From Yoonia rosea (GTDB lineage Bacteria; Pseudomonadota; Alphaproteobacteria; Rhodobacterales; Rhodobacteraceae), in the NCBI RefSeq assembly GCF_900156505.1, contig NZ_FTPR01000001.1:2170001-2234000 (forward strand): a DNA stretch of 64,000 bases, written 5' to 3'. The notes beneath the pieces were generated by a model. The model did not search any database, was not told where the DNA came from, and was given only the letters and a program-made list of their open reading frames with translations. Shown here in pieces: positions 47,855 to 56,339 of this stretch (the stretch's first letter is position 1; each line of letters begins with the position of its first letter). The translations under genes and the position numbers were made by a program.

Positions 47855-50092
47855 ATGGCTTTTGACGCACAACCAACCCGCAAGTTCAATGTTGTCGGCA
47901 CCCGGGTCACCCGCCCGGACGGGATCGACAAGGTCACGGGCAAGGCCGCCTATGGCGCGGATATCTCTGCACCCGGTATGTTGCATGGCCGCATCCTGCG
48001 CAGCCCGCATGCCCATGCGCGGATCGTGTCGATTGATACGTCCGCAGCAGAGGCGCTGGCCGGGGTGAAGGCCGTTGTTACAGGTGCTGACCTTGCGATG
48101 CCGGATGACGCTGATTTCGCGGATGTGGCAATCAACTGCCTGGCGCGTGACAAGGCGCTCTACGATGGGCACGCTGTGGCCGCCGTCGCGGCAACCAGCA
48201 AAGCAATTGCGAAACAGGCGATCCGGCTGATCAAGGTAGAATATGACCCCCTGCCCCATGTCACCGATGTGGACGCCGCGATGAAACCGGATGCACCCGT
48301 GGTGCAGGAAGGCCGCGCGCTTGAGAACGTACCGGCAGGCATGTCGCAAAACGTGACCACCTACTGCAAATTCGGCCATGGTGATCTGGACGCGGGCTTT
48401 GCCAAGGCGGACAAGATCATTGCACGTAGCTTTAAAACCGCCGCAACCCACCAAGGCTATATCGAACCGCAAGCCTGCATGGCGAGCCTTGGCAATGATG
48501 GCCGTGGTGAGGTGTGGTGCTGCACCCAAGGGCAATACATGGTCCGTGCGAATTGTGCGGCTGTTCTGGGCGTCGAGGAAAGCCAGCTGCGCATCACATC
48601 GTCCGAGATCGGCGGCGGCTTTGGCGGCAAAACATCGACTTTCATTGAACCCGTGGCGCTCGCCCTGTCGCGCAAGTCGGGCAAACCCGTCAAGATTGTC
48701 ATGACCCGAGATGAAGTGCTGAAGGCAACAGGGCCGACGATTTCATCGTCAATGGATATCAAGATCGGCATGACAAAAGACGGCCGCATTACCGCGGCAC
48801 GTGGTGAGTTGCGCTATTCGGGTGGGGCCTATCCCAACTTTACCGTTGAAATGGGCGCACAGGCTGCCTTTGCCGCCTACGATCTGGAAGCGGTGGAAAC
48901 CATCGGCTGGAACGCCATGACCAACCGTCCCAAGGAAATCCCCTACCGCGCCCCCGGTGCGCCCACAGCGATCTATGCGGTGGAAAGTGTGGTGGACGAG
49001 CTTTGTCAGGAACTGGGCCTTGATCCACTGGACGTGCGTCTGATGAATGCGGCGCGCAAAGGCACCCTGTCGTCCTACGGGCCGACCTTCAACGACATCG
49101 GGCTGGTCGCCACACTGGAAGCGGCGAAGGCCCATCCGCATTACACTGCCCCCCTTGGCCCGAACCAGGGGCGCGGATTGTCCTGCGGTTTCTGGTTCAA
49201 CTTTGGTGGCAACACCTGTGTGTCGCTGAACATCAATGACGATGGCACCGTTGGTGTGGTTGAGGGCAACCCCGATATCGGCGGCTCGCGCGCATCGATC
49301 TCGATGATGGCGGCGGAAGAACTGGGCGTGCCATACGATAAGGTGCGCACAGTGATCGCAGATACGTCGTCTTTGGGCTTCAACGATATCACCGACGGCA
49401 GCCGCGTGACCTTTGCGGTGGGCCTTGCCACGATTGAGGCTGCGCGCGCCGCCATCAAGGAAATGTGCCGCCGTGTGGCGAAAATCTGGGACATCGACGA
49501 AGACGCGGTGATCTGGGAAGATGGCGCTGCAAAACCTGCGGGCCCCAATGCAGGCACCCACCCGCCCATGACCTTGGCCGAGATTGCCGCCATTGCAGGC
49601 AACACCGGCGGCCCGATTGCAGGCCACCATGAGGTCAACGCCGATGGCGCTGGCGTCAGCTTTGGTGTGCACCTCTGCGATACCGAGGTCGATCCCGAAA
49701 CAGGTGCCGTCAAAATCCTGCGCTACACGGTGTTTCAGGACGCAGGCAAAGCCGTACACCCCGACTACGTCGAAGGACAGATGCAGGGCGGGGCCGTGCA
49801 AGGTATCGGCTGGGCGTTGAACGAGGAATACATCTATGGCGAGGATGGGCGTTTGCAGAACCCTGCCTTCCTTGACTACCGCATTCCCGTGGCTTCGGAC
49901 CTGCCACCCATTGAAACGGTAATCCTTGAAATCCCCAACCCCGGCCATCCCTACGGTGTGCGCGGCGTGGGCGAGACGCCGATCGTACCCCCCTTGGCTG
50001 CAATCGCGAACGCTGTGTCACGCGCGGCAAACGTGCGGTTGACGGAACTGCCGATGTCGCCGCCACGTGTGTTAAAGGCAATCACGGGCTAG
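47855..50092 (+). CDS. Molybdenum hydroxylase large (molybdopterin-binding) subunit (CoxL/XdhB type)
   Basis: A 745-residue catalytic subunit. It shows SSEIGGGFGGKTSTFIEP (about 248-265), which contacts the cofactor, and the C-terminal GVRGVGETPIVPPLAA, which holds the active-site glutamate. In place of the CO-dehydrogenase active-loop motif AYxCSFR it has IPYRAPGAPTA, so CO oxidation is unlikely. The true substrate could be an aromatic or N-heterocyclic compound, an aldehyde or a CoA ester; I cannot say which. The operon continues with a second MoaD-like gene. Confidence 0.92.
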   Translation: MAFDAQPTRKFNVVGTRVTRPDGIDKVTGKAAYGADISAPGMLHGRILRSPHAHARIVSIDTSAAEALAGVKAVVTGADLAMPDDADFADVAINCLARDKALYDGHAVAAVAATSKAIAKQAIRLIKVEYDPLPHVTDVDAAMKPDAPVVQEGRALENVPAGMSQNVTTYCKFGHGDLDAGFAKADKIIARSFKTAATHQGYIEPQACMASLGNDGRGEVWCCTQGQYMVRANCAAVLGVEESQLRITSSEIGGGFGGKTSTFIEPVALALSRKSGKPVKIVMTRDEVLKATGPTISSSMDIKIGMTKDGRITAARGELRYSGGAYPNFTVEMGAQAAFAAYDLEAVETIGWNAMTNRPKEIPYRAPGAPTAIYAVESVVDELCQELGLDPLDVRLMNAARKGTLSSYGPTFNDIGLVATLEAAKAHPHYTAPLGPNQGRGLSCGFWFNFGGNTCVSLNINDDGTVGVVEGNPDIGGSRASISMMAAEELGVPYDKVRTVIADTSSLGFNDITDGSRVTFAVGLATIEAARAAIKEMCRRVAKIWDIDEDAVIWEDGAAKPAGPNAGTHPPMTLAEIAAIAGNTGGPIAGHHEVNADGAGVSFGVHLCDTEVDPETGAVKILRYTVFQDAGKAVHPDYVEGQMQGGAVQGIGWALNEEYIYGEDGRLQNPAFLDYRIPVASDLPPIETVILEIPNPGHPYGVRGVGETPIVPPLAAIANAVSRAANVRLTELPMSPPRVLKAITG

Positions 50093-50097
50093 GGGCG

Positions 50098-50343
50098 ATG
50101 GTCCGCGTCAAACTCTGGGGGTCGCTGCGCACCTTCGCGGATGGCGAGGAATGGGTCGAAGTGGAGGCCAGCAACTTTAAGGAGTTGCTGGACGCCTTGG
50201 TCGAAAAACACCCCGGCCTTGCCCCGCAGATCAAACGGGGGGTGTCACTGGCACTGGACGGGGTGATCTACCGCGAGGCATGGTTCACGCAGATCGGGCC
50301 GGAGAATGAGGTGATCTTGATGCCCTATATGGTGGGGGGATAG
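50098..50343 (+). CDS. MoaD/ThiS-like ubiquitin-fold sulfur carrier
   Basis: An 81-residue beta-grasp protein ending MPYMVGG, so it keeps the C-terminal Gly-Gly needed for thiocarboxylation. It differs from the MoaD at 45445 along most of its length (VRVKLWGSLRTFADGEEWVEVE start). It lies 5 bp after the large hydroxylase subunit and 6 bp before the ABM-domain gene, so it belongs to the hydroxylase operon. It may supply sulfur for the cofactor of this enzyme or for a different thiolation step. Confidence 0.85.
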   Translation: MVRVKLWGSLRTFADGEEWVEVEASNFKELLDALVEKHPGLAPQIKRGVSLALDGVIYREAWFTQIGPENEVILMPYMVGG

Positions 50344-50349
50344 CGTACC

Positions 50350-50910
50350 ATGCACGCGCTGTTTTTCGAGGTCCGCCCGAAACCCGGGCATCTGGAGCAT
50401 TATTTTGAACATGTTGCACTACTGCGGCCGGTGCTGGCCAAGCATACCGGCCTTACGTTTCTGGACCGTTACGCATCGCTGAAAGAGGCAGATGTGATCC
50501 TTTCCCATCAGCTTTGGGAAAGTGAAGAGGCCATTGTCGCTTGGCGCAAAGACGCAACGCACCGGCGGTCGCAAACCGCGGGGCGGCAAGTGCATTTCAC
50601 CGACTACCGTATTCGTGTCGGCGCGCGTGTCTTGCATTGGACAGGTGGCGAGGCGACACCTTTAGGGGCGTCTGATACCTCACATGTCGTCGCACTTTAT
50701 GGAACGGCACCTGTGACGGACCCTGCCTTTGGCGGCTTCGAAAGCGTCAATCACAAAGGCCAGTTCATTGCGCTGGCGACGGTCGATCGCGCTGCGGCCG
50801 CGCAGGCGTTGCTTGATCAACACCTTGGCACGTCCGGTCTGGAAGAGGCTGCGATCTACAGTATCCGCCGCGATTACGGGCAGCATGACCGGACGCAAGC
50901 GCCGACTTAA
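50350..50910 (+). CDS. Antibiotic biosynthesis monooxygenase (ABM)-fold protein
   Basis: A 186-residue protein with one clear ABM-type dimeric alpha/beta-barrel domain in the N-terminal half (FFEVRPKPGHLEHYFEHVALLRP, FLDRYASL, SHQLWESEEAIVAWRKD). The second half looks like a divergent copy (FGGFESVNHKGQFIALATVDRAAAA). ABM domains act as cofactor-free oxygenases or heme-degrading enzymes. It follows the MoaD-like gene closely and should be in the same operon. Its TAA stop lies beside a remnant of the uvrC 3' end. Confidence 0.83.
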   Translation: MHALFFEVRPKPGHLEHYFEHVALLRPVLAKHTGLTFLDRYASLKEADVILSHQLWESEEAIVAWRKDATHRRSQTAGRQVHFTDYRIRVGARVLHWTGGEATPLGASDTSHVVALYGTAPVTDPAFGGFESVNHKGQFIALATVDRAAAAQALLDQHLGTSGLEEAAIYSIRRDYGQHDRTQAPT

Positions 50911-51000
50911 CCATTCTCATGGAAGTAATCATAGACTGTCTGCGCCAGTTTCGCTGACACCCCGTCCACCGCGTTCAAATCGGCCAAATTGGCCCGCTTT
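50907..51000 (-). pseudogene. Remnant of the uvrC 3' end (truncated copy)
   Basis: The reverse strand encodes [20 protein letters not shown] and then YDYFHENG and a stop, which is the C-terminus of UvrC with one or two changes. The intact uvrC ends 1.5 kb away with nearly the same segment. Homology runs precisely to the stop codon and fades about 90 bp upstream of it, so this is a truncated copy and not a functional gene. The open frame continues to 51149, but that part does not resemble uvrC. Confidence 0.85.
50911..50990. repeat. Direct repeat copy 1 (uvrC 3' end)
   Basis: It matches 52421-52500 in the same orientation. I count 71 of 80 bases identical, including an uninterrupted stretch across 50938-50972. 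The two copies flank the glycosidase-like gene, as an insertion scar would. Confidence 0.88.
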
Positions 51001-51244
51001 GCTATGGTTCGGGCACTTATTATACCGTCCCCGACGGCCCGCTTGAACAAGGGGCGGAATACGCAGTTTAGGCTTGAATGCCCGCACGTCCGGCCTGTAG
51101 ACCGTAAGGATAGTTTTGTAATTGTACGGGCCGTTACAGGCTCACTCATTCACAACTTACCCCATGGCAATTTGTGAACACAGGGCGTCATTTGGGCCCA
51201 TACCAAAAGGGATAGGTGTCCACTCAATTCAAGTGAGGACTCTC
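51001..51244. other. Unassigned spacer upstream of the glycosidase-like gene
   Basis: This is about 240 bp with no gene, tRNA or insertion-sequence end that I can support. It must hold the promoter of the downstream gene; a GTGAGGA ribosome site is at its end. Confidence 0.4.
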
Positions 51245-52306
51245 ATGAAACACGATACAATACTGATTACCGGTCTTTTGGTGGCGGCTTTGGCCACACC
51301 CACGATGCTGGCCGCGCAAGGCTGGGCCAATCCGGCAGAGCGCTACGTAGATGCGCATCTTGCCTATGCCGACGCAGCCTGTCCGATTATGGAAAACGGT
51401 ATCGACCACTTCGTCTACTTTGCACGTGATCGGGGTGCGTTGCGTAATCATGCCTTGCTAGAGGCCCCGCGCTTTGACGGTGCCCAAATCATGTACGCCT
51501 GGGCAGAGCTTGAACCGCGCGAAGGTGTCTACGACTTCAGCAAAATTTACGGCGACCTCGCCTATCTGGACCAATACGGCAAGCAGCTGTTCATCCAACT
51601 GCAGGACGCCAGTTTCTGGGAAGGTTTTGTACCGGTGCCGGACTACCTACGCGCGGAAACCTATAATGGTGGTGCCGTCGAACAACTGTCTGAAACCGGC
51701 GAGGTGAATGGATGGGTCGCAAAGCGTTGGTCTCCGGCTGTTCAAGCCCGTTTCGCCGCACTGCTTGACGCGCTTGGCACCGCGTTTGATGGCGAAATTG
51801 CAGGTATCAATCTGCAAGAGACGGCCATCGGCGTATCCGCCGACAACGATCCCAGCTTCTCGCCAGAACTTTATTTCGACGGCATCAAAGCCAACATGAC
51901 CGCGCTAAAGGCGGCGTTTCCACAAACAACGACACTGCAATATGCAAACTTCATGCCCGGCGAATGGCTGCCTTGGGAAGACGAAGGTTATCTGCAAGGC
52001 GTCTATCAGCATGGCAACGCTATTGGTGTCGGCCTTGGCGCGCCGGATTTGCTGATGCAGCGCAAAGGACAGCTCAACCACCCTTTGGCGATGATGCACG
52101 AAGGTGACTATTCGGTTCCCTTGGGGATCGCTGTGCAGGACGGGAACTATATCGGCCAGACCAATTCGAACGAGAACCTATCGGTGCGGTCAAATATCGT
52201 GCCCAAGCTGCATGCTTTTGCCGAAGACTTTCTACAGGTGGACTACATGTTCTGGGTTAACCAATCGCCTTATTTCGAAGAGGATGTGCTGCCTTGTTTT
52301 GAGTGA
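51245..52306 (+). CDS. Secreted TIM-barrel protein, glycoside hydrolase-like, unknown function
   Basis: A 353-residue protein with a signal peptide (ILITGLLVAALATPTMLAAQ). The mature part has YAWAELEPREGVYDFSKI and GEIAGINLQETAIG, patterns seen in (beta/alpha)8 glycosidases of the GH5/GH42 kind: an entry strand and then a strand ending in a candidate acid Glu. I cannot place it in a named family. It is the only gene in the segment between the two uvrC-end repeats, which suggests acquisition. The ATG at 51245 begins the signal peptide; the longer frame is not supported. Confidence 0.72.
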   Translation: MKHDTILITGLLVAALATPTMLAAQGWANPAERYVDAHLAYADAACPIMENGIDHFVYFARDRGALRNHALLEAPRFDGAQIMYAWAELEPREGVYDFSKIYGDLAYLDQYGKQLFIQLQDASFWEGFVPVPDYLRAETYNGGAVEQLSETGEVNGWVAKRWSPAVQARFAALLDALGTAFDGEIAGINLQETAIGVSADNDPSFSPELYFDGIKANMTALKAAFPQTTTLQYANFMPGEWLPWEDEGYLQGVYQHGNAIGVGLGAPDLLMQRKGQLNHPLAMMHEGDYSVPLGIAVQDGNYIGQTNSNENLSVRSNIVPKLHAFAEDFLQVDYMFWVNQSPYFEEDVLPCFE

Positions 52307-52341
52307 CCTCTGCGTCGTCCCAGCACGTTCGGGTTTGCGCC

Positions 52342-52367
52342 CTCCGACACTGAATGCGTTGTCGGAG
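52342..52367 (+). terminator. Possible hairpin after the glycosidase-like gene
   Basis: CTCCGACA pairs with TGTCGGAG (52342-52349 with 52360-52367), with a 10-nt loop. There is no T-run. It lies 36 bp after the stop and before the convergent uvrC stop. Confidence 0.45.
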
Positions 52368-52416
52368 CGGCGTGAGTTAGGTCGCAACGGTCGCAGCCCG
52401 GACCGCCGCCTTGGAA

Positions 52417-54285
52417 TCAGCCGTTCTCGTGAAAATAATCATACACCGTCTGCGCCAGTTTCGCTGACACCCCGTCCACCGCTTTCAAATCCGCCAGATT
52501 GGCGCGGGCGACGGCCTTGGCTGATCCGAAATGCGCCAGCAAGGCCCGTTTGCGGGTGGCCCCAACGCCGGGCACATCGTCCAGCGGCGTGGCCCCAATG
52601 GCTTTGGACCGTTTCGCGCGATGGGTTCCGATGGCAAAACGGTGCACCTCGTCCCGCATCCGTTGGATGAAATACAGCACAGGGTCATTATGGCGGAGCG
52701 CCATGACCGGTTTGCCGGTGCGGTGGAATTCCTCTTTGCCCGCATCGCGGTCTTCGCCTTTGGCGACGCCCACCATCGGAATATCGCTGACGCCCAGCGC
52801 ATCCATGATCTCGCGCACAGCACTGACCTGCCCCTGCCCGCCGTCGATCAGCAAAAGATCAGGCCACGTCCCTTGCGTCCGTTCGGGGTCTTCTTTCAAA
52901 AGGCGCTGGAAGCGGCGGGTCAGGACCTCTTTCATCATGCCGAAATCGTCGCCCGGTGTGAGGCTATCGCCCTTGATGTTGAATTTGCGGTACTGGTTTT
53001 TGTCAAAACCATCCGGCCCCGCCACGACCATCGCCCCCACAGCATGGGCGCCTTGGATGTGCGAGTTGTCATAAACCTCGATCCGCTGGGGCACCTTTTC
53101 CAGATCAAAGGCCTCGGCCACACCTTTCAGCAGACGGGCCTGCGTGGCGGTTTCGGACATCTTGCGCGCAAGGCTTTCGCGGGCGTTGCGCAGCGCGTTT
53201 TGCACAAGCTCCGCCTTTTCGCCGCGCTGGGGCACCATGATTTCGACCTTGCGTTCTGCTTTCTCGGCCAAGGCGGCGGCCATCAGATCGTCGTTGTCCA
53301 GGCCGTGTGACAGGATCAAAAGGCGGGGCGGTTCGCGGTTGGAATAAAACTGGCCGACAAAGGCCTCCATCACCTCGGACATATCCTCATCCCCGCTGAT
53401 GCGCGGATAGTAATCGTGATTGCCCCAGTTCTGGTTCGCACGGATAAAGAACACCTGCACGCAAGCCTGCCCCCCGTCCGTATGAAGCGCGATCACATCA
53501 GCCTCCGCGGTGTTCTGCGGATTGATCCCTTGGGCAGATTGCACTTGGGTCAGCGCCTTGATCCGGTCACGCAGCGCAGCAGCGCGTTCAAACTCCATCG
53601 CCTCGGACGCGTCTTGCATCTGTTTGGCAAGCGTTTCCTGAATACCTTTGGTGCGGCCTTGCAGAAATTTCTCGGCATCGCGGACCGAACCGGCGTAATC
53701 TTCTTCGGAAATCAGGCCACAACACGGACCAGAGCAGCGTTTGATCTGATATTGCAAGCAAGGCCGTGTGCGCGTTTCAAAGTCACTGTCCGAGCAATTG
53801 CGCAGCAAAAAGACCCGTTGCAGTTGATTGAGCGTGCGGTTGACGGCACCCGCGCCTGCGAATGGGCCATAGTAATTGCCCTTCTGCTTTTTCGCACCGC
53901 GATGCTTTTTGATCATCGGGAATGCGTGGTCTTTCGTGACCAGAATGTTGGGAAAGGATTTGTCGTCGCGCAGCAGGACGTTATAGCGCGGTTTCAACTG
54001 CTTGATCAGGTTCTGCTCAAGCAACAAGGCTTCGGTTTCTGTCCGCGTCGTCAGGAACATCATCGTCGCCGTTTCGCGGATCATCCGCGTGATGCGGGGC
54101 GAATGATTGCCAGGGCGGGAATAATTCGACACCCGTGCCTTCAGGTTCCGCGCCTTGCCGACATAGAGCACGCGGCTATCCGCATCGAGCATCCGGTACA
54201 CACCGGGCGAATTATCCAGCGTGCGCAGATAGCCGTGGATCACGTCATATCCGGTGGGGGTTGGCTTGTTTGGCTGCTCAGTCAT
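52417..54285 (-). CDS. uvrC: Excinuclease ABC subunit C
   Basis: A 622-residue nucleotide-excision repair nuclease that cuts on both sides of a lesion. Visible parts are the N-terminal GIY-YIG nuclease ([25 protein letters not shown]), a UVR motif region, the RNase H-like C-terminal nuclease ([30 protein letters not shown]) and the tandem helix-hairpin-helix end ([14 protein letters not shown]...[11 protein letters not shown]). All are intact. Its final 80 bases have a partial duplicate at 50911. Confidence 0.96.
   Translation of the reverse strand: MTEQPNKPTPTGYDVIHGYLRTLDNSPGVYRMLDADSRVLYVGKARNLKARVSNYSRPGNHSPRITRMIRETATMMFLTTRTETEALLLEQNLIKQLKPRYNVLLRDDKSFPNILVTKDHAFPMIKKHRGAKKQKGNYYGPFAGAGAVNRTLNQLQRVFLLRNCSDSDFETRTRPCLQYQIKRCSGPCCGLISEEDYAGSVRDAEKFLQGRTKGIQETLAKQMQDASEAMEFERAAALRDRIKALTQVQSAQGINPQNTAEADVIALHTDGGQACVQVFFIRANQNWGNHDYYPRISGDEDMSEVMEAFVGQFYSNREPPRLLILSHGLDNDDLMAAALAEKAERKVEIMVPQRGEKAELVQNALRNARESLARKMSETATQARLLKGVAEAFDLEKVPQRIEVYDNSHIQGAHAVGAMVVAGPDGFDKNQYRKFNIKGDSLTPGDDFGMMKEVLTRRFQRLLKEDPERTQGTWPDLLLIDGGQGQVSAVREIMDALGVSDIPMVGVAKGEDRDAGKEEFHRTGKPVMALRHNDPVLYFIQRMRDEVHRFAIGTHRAKRSKAIGATPLDDVPGVGATRKRALLAHFGSAKAVARANLADLKAVDGVSAKLAQTVYDYFHENG
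52421..52500. repeat. Direct repeat copy 2 (3' end of intact uvrC)
   Basis: This is the counterpart of 50911-50990 in the same orientation, inside the functional uvrC. Confidence 0.88.
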
Positions 54286-54569
54286 CTGTCTGGTCTATGA
54301 TTCTGGTTTGTCTGCAATGGTAACGCGCCAAGGACAAGAGAAAAGGCATCCACTGTTTCTGTGGATAACTCCGTGGGTTATTCTCGGGCAGGTGGAAATT
54401 TCCGTTGTATTTAGCAGGGTTCAACGATTTGCGTAAAAAATAGGCATTTTACCAAACCATTGATAAGTATAGCAATTTTTATTGAAACTTCATTAACACC
54501 TTGAAAAATAGGCGGTTTATGAAGCTTTTGTGAAGATACGGGCGCGCAGTGCACAACTTGCCGGAGGTG

Positions 54570-55346
54570 TTACTCCAAACCCAACACGTCAGGCGTTTCC
54601 CACGCGAGGTGCTGGCCACCGTCCACAGCCAGCATCTGCCCCGTAACGGCAGGCGCGTCGAGGAAATATCCAAGGGCGGCGGTGATGTCAGCAGGGTTTG
54701 CGCCCCGCTTCAGGATCGTCGCCGCGCGCTGCTTGGAGAAGTGCTCTTTGCTTTGCCGGTGACCCTGCAAAGTGGGGCCCGGGCCGATCCCGTTGACCCG
54801 CACGCGGGGGGCCAATGCCTGCGCCGTCGTACGCGTCATCGCCCAAAGGCCCATCTTGGCGATGGTGTAACTCATGAACTCGGGCGTGAGTTTATGGATG
54901 CGCTGATCGAGCATGTTGACCACAAGGCCCTGGGCAATCGGTTCGCCCTCTGCGTCGGGCTTGGGTTCAGGCACTTGCGTCGCGAAATGCTGTGTCAGCA
55001 CGAAGGGTGCACGCAGGTTGGATTCAATATGCCGGTCCCAGCTTTCACGGGTGGCGGAGGTGACGCTGTCATGCTCAAAAATCGAGGCATTGTTTACAAG
55101 GCACGTCAGCGGACCACCCAAGGCCTCTGTCGCGCGACCGACCAACGCCTGCGTTGCATCTTCGTCCAAAAGGTCCGCCTGTAGTGCAACGCCCTGACGC
55201 CCCAGCGCTGCGAGCTGGGCCACGGTTTCGCGCGCACCCGCCTCTGATCCGGCGTAGTGCACGGCCACATCATAGCCGCGCTGCCCCAGATAAAGCGCCA
55301 TCGCTTGACCTAGCCGCGCACCTGCGCCCGTGACCAGCGCCCTCAT
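54570..55346 (-). CDS. SDR-family oxidoreductase, pteridine-reductase/FolM-like
   Basis: A 258-residue short-chain dehydrogenase with TGAGARLGQAMAL (6-18), an NNASIFEHD segment and the catalytic YTIAK (near 167). The arginine in the nucleotide loop (TGxxxRLG) is the pattern of pteridine reductase/FolM dihydromonapterin reductase, so a pterin substrate is plausible; a different carbonyl substrate cannot be excluded. The ATG at 55346 overlaps the stop of the 55-residue gene (ATGA). Confidence 0.85.
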   Translation of the reverse strand: MRALVTGAGARLGQAMALYLGQRGYDVAVHYAGSEAGARETVAQLAALGRQGVALQADLLDEDATQALVGRATEALGGPLTCLVNNASIFEHDSVTSATRESWDRHIESNLRAPFVLTQHFATQVPEPKPDAEGEPIAQGLVVNMLDQRIHKLTPEFMSYTIAKMGLWAMTRTTAQALAPRVRVNGIGPGPTLQGHRQSKEHFSKQRAATILKRGANPADITAALGYFLDAPAVTGQMLAVDGGQHLAWETPDVLGLE

Positions 55347-55510
55347 TTCAGCTGCTTTTCGCACTGACACGGCCCTTTGCCGATCCGGTACCGCAGGCAT
55401 TTCGGGCATTTGGCTTGCGCTAGACGCGCCTGCCCCGGAAACCGCCATTTGCCGAACATCGCCAATACCAGCATGAAGGCCAGAAAGAAAAAGATCGCTT
55501 TCAGGATCAA
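55343..55510 (-). CDS. 55-residue membrane protein with zinc-ribbon-like motif
   Basis: The frame starts at TTG (overlapping the S49 peptidase stop as TTGA) and ends in a TGA overlapping the SDR ATG. Its product, MILKAIFFFLAFMLVLAMFG then WRFPGQARLAQAKCPKC, ends in GKGPCQCEKQLK. One membrane helix (about 3-20) precedes four cysteines in CPKC...CQC, a zinc-ribbon-like arrangement. The tight overlap on both sides and the sensible composition argue that it is real. I recall similar short proteins at this position in other Rhodobacteraceae. Confidence 0.75.
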   Translation of the reverse strand: MILKAIFFFLAFMLVLAMFGKWRFPGQARLAQAKCPKCLRYRIGKGPCQCEKQLK

Positions 55511-56301
55511 AGGCCAAACCTCGCGAATGCAGCGCGCTCTTCAATGCCGGCGACTGCATCATCCACAATCCGCGCGCCAAAGCGGGCAAAAAGCGGTTTT
55601 TTCTGATCGTAGCGCTTAAAGGTGACCTTGTCTCCAAAACGTTCCTTCATGACAGGAACCAGATGGCCGATCCCATCAACCAGCCCCTCGTCGACACCTT
55701 TCTGGCCAATGTAGACTTCACCGGTGAACAGATCAGGATTGTCCGATAGCTTGGTTCCCCGCCGCGATTTCACATAGTCGATAAATGTCGCGTGCAGGTC
55801 TTCCAGCCAACCTTTCAGCTTTTTCACATCCGCGGGTTTTTCGGGCTTGAACGGGTCCATCATGGATTTGGATTTGCCGGCCGTATAAACACGGCGTTCA
55901 ATGCCAATTTTCCCGATTGCGTCGGTTGCACCGAAGCCCGCGCTGATCACGCCAATCGACCCGGTGATTGAGCACGGATCGACAAAAATCTCGTCCGCAG
56001 CACAAGCGAGCCAGTAGCCACCAGAGGCGGCCACATCTTCGACAAATGCAAAGACGGGGATTTTCTTTTCGTCTGCCAAGCGCCGGATGCGTGATGCAAT
56101 CAGGGAAGACTGCACAGGTGATCCGCCCGGGCAGTTGATTTCCAATGCGACGGCCGCAGGCTTGCCTTTGCCAAAGGCCTTTTCGATGACAGGGGCGAGG
56201 CCGGGGTTATCAAGCCCCCGACCCGAATTGACGATCGCGCCCTGAAGCCGGATGACAGCGACGTAGGGCTCGGACTTCATGAATGGAATAAAACGTTTCA
56301 T
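55507..56301 (-). CDS. S49-family serine peptidase (SppA/SohB-like)
   Basis: A 264-residue peptidase with a Ser/Lys-type active site: the serine in DVAASGGYWLAC (near 92) and the lysine in YTAGKSKSMMDPF (near 143). It is shorter than SppA and lacks a clear membrane anchor, so it resembles the compact SohB/SppA-like group that trims membrane-released peptides or signal peptides. It lies upstream of the small membrane protein and SDR genes and overlaps the former. Confidence 0.88.
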   Translation of the reverse strand: MKRFIPFMKSEPYVAVIRLQGAIVNSGRGLDNPGLAPVIEKAFGKGKPAAVALEINCPGGSPVQSSLIASRIRRLADEKKIPVFAFVEDVAASGGYWLACAADEIFVDPCSITGSIGVISAGFGATDAIGKIGIERRVYTAGKSKSMMDPFKPEKPADVKKLKGWLEDLHATFIDYVKSRRGTKLSDNPDLFTGEVYIGQKGVDEGLVDGIGHLVPVMKERFGDKVTFKRYDQKKPLFARFGARIVDDAVAGIEERAAFARFGL

Positions 56302-56339
56302 GGTAACTTACTTAGCCCTTCCCAAGCAGGGCGCAAGGG

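Noticed and set aside
48749..49948. A 399-codon open frame on the - strand opposite the Mo hydroxylase large subunit
   Set aside because: High-GC codon bias opens the opposite frame. No ribosome site, no domain, and the sense gene is intact.
47857..50092. Naming the hydroxylase an aerobic CO dehydrogenase
   Set aside because: The active-site AYxCSFR loop needed for CO oxidation is absent; PYRAPGAP is found instead.
50907..51149. An 80-codon - strand frame considered as a new gene
   Set aside because: Its C-terminal 35 residues are a copy of the end of UvrC and the rest has no similarity; it is better explained as a truncated copy.
53416..54300. A 294-codon open frame on the + strand opposite uvrC
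   Set aside because: Antisense shadow of uvrC.
54360..54368. A perfect DnaA-box sequence TGTGGATAA beside an AT-rich stretch, considered as an origin
   Set aside because: Only one box was found, no dnaA, hemE or par genes are nearby, and a single 9-mer is expected by chance in 64 kb.
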